This document shows positions 6,246-6,316 of a stretch of DNA of 6,316 nucleotides, one piece after another. The notes beneath the pieces were generated by a model, which was not told where the DNA came from, did not search any database, and saw only the letters and a program-made list of their open reading frames with translations. The translations under genes were made by a program, and so were the position numbers. Within the stretch, counting starts at the first letter, position 1; the number at the start of each line of letters is the position of its first letter. The stretch covers positions 1 through 6,316 of the forward strand of contig JAHDIA010000370.1 of the NCBI GenBank assembly GCA_020631035.1, given 5' to 3'. The DNA is from Chitinophagales bacterium. Its GTDB lineage: Bacteria > Bacteroidota > Bacteroidia > Chitinophagales > UBA2359.

Positions 6246-6316
6246 TAGCAGTAAGGATATTTAAACGCAATCTTAGTACTGTGTAAAATAAGTAAATATG
6301 TATTTTGGGTAGTAGA
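6246..6316. other. 3' flank, no feature recognised
   Basis: This is 71 bases of AT-rich sequence after the stop codon. I see no hairpin with a T-run, no start of a gene with support, and no promoter matching TAnnTTTG exactly. The large gene's terminator, or the next gene of an operon, must lie outside the window. Confidence 0.5.

Noticed and set aside
6296..6310. ATATGTATTTTGGG as a promoter for a downstream gene
   Set aside because: It misses the TAnnTTTG spacing by one base, and nothing downstream is visible to support it.

Overview
The window is a low-GC stretch that fits a member of the Bacteroidota, probably a Saprospira- or Lewinella-like marine or gliding lineage. The evidence is one very large secreted protein ending in a type IX secretion (T9SS) C-terminal sorting domain. 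It combines parts that are typical of this phylum: Asp-box propeller repeats, Cys-rich 'CDDGN-CTTGD' motifs with thrombospondin type 3 repeats, and a jelly-roll domain. No Shine-Dalgarno sequence precedes its start, which is also usual there. The genus-level guess rests on protein style alone.

Layout. Positions 1-55 probably hold the last 17 codons of an upstream gene on the + strand. A strong intrinsic terminator follows at 137-171 and separates it from what comes next. Positions 172-554 are a non-coding leader. Its first part (about 182-300) is visibly richer in G and C than the rest, contains alternating inverted pentamers, and may be a dispersed intergenic element. Its second part is AT-rich, with a weak promoter-like element, a small hairpin and a pair of direct octamers. 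Positions 555-6245 are a single intact 1896-codon gene. Positions 6246-6316 hold no recognisable gene or terminator.

The protein reads from N to C terminus: signal peptide with a long n-region (1-42); a short N-terminal region (43-132); an Asp-box (BNR/sortilin/GH74-like) beta-propeller region (about 133-810); two super-repeats of about 325 residues (818-1142 and 1143-1465); a Cys- and Asp-rich TSP3 region (1469-1627) containing a perfect 147-nt tandem duplication; a jelly-roll/MAM-like domain (1628-1779); a linker; and the T9SS sorting domain (about 1811-1896).

The most interesting part is the super-repeat region. It holds four copies of a roughly 125-residue domain that I do not recognise. 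Each copy has four cysteines in almost invariant spacing (23, then 16 or 17, then 70 residues), in the order A1-B1-A2-B2. Each A-B pair appears to be inserted into the middle of a small Ig/SprB-like domain. The DNA shows recent internal duplication or conversion at two places. The protein is best read as a cell-surface or released adhesin-like or glycan-interacting protein. No enzymatic activity can be assigned from the sequence.
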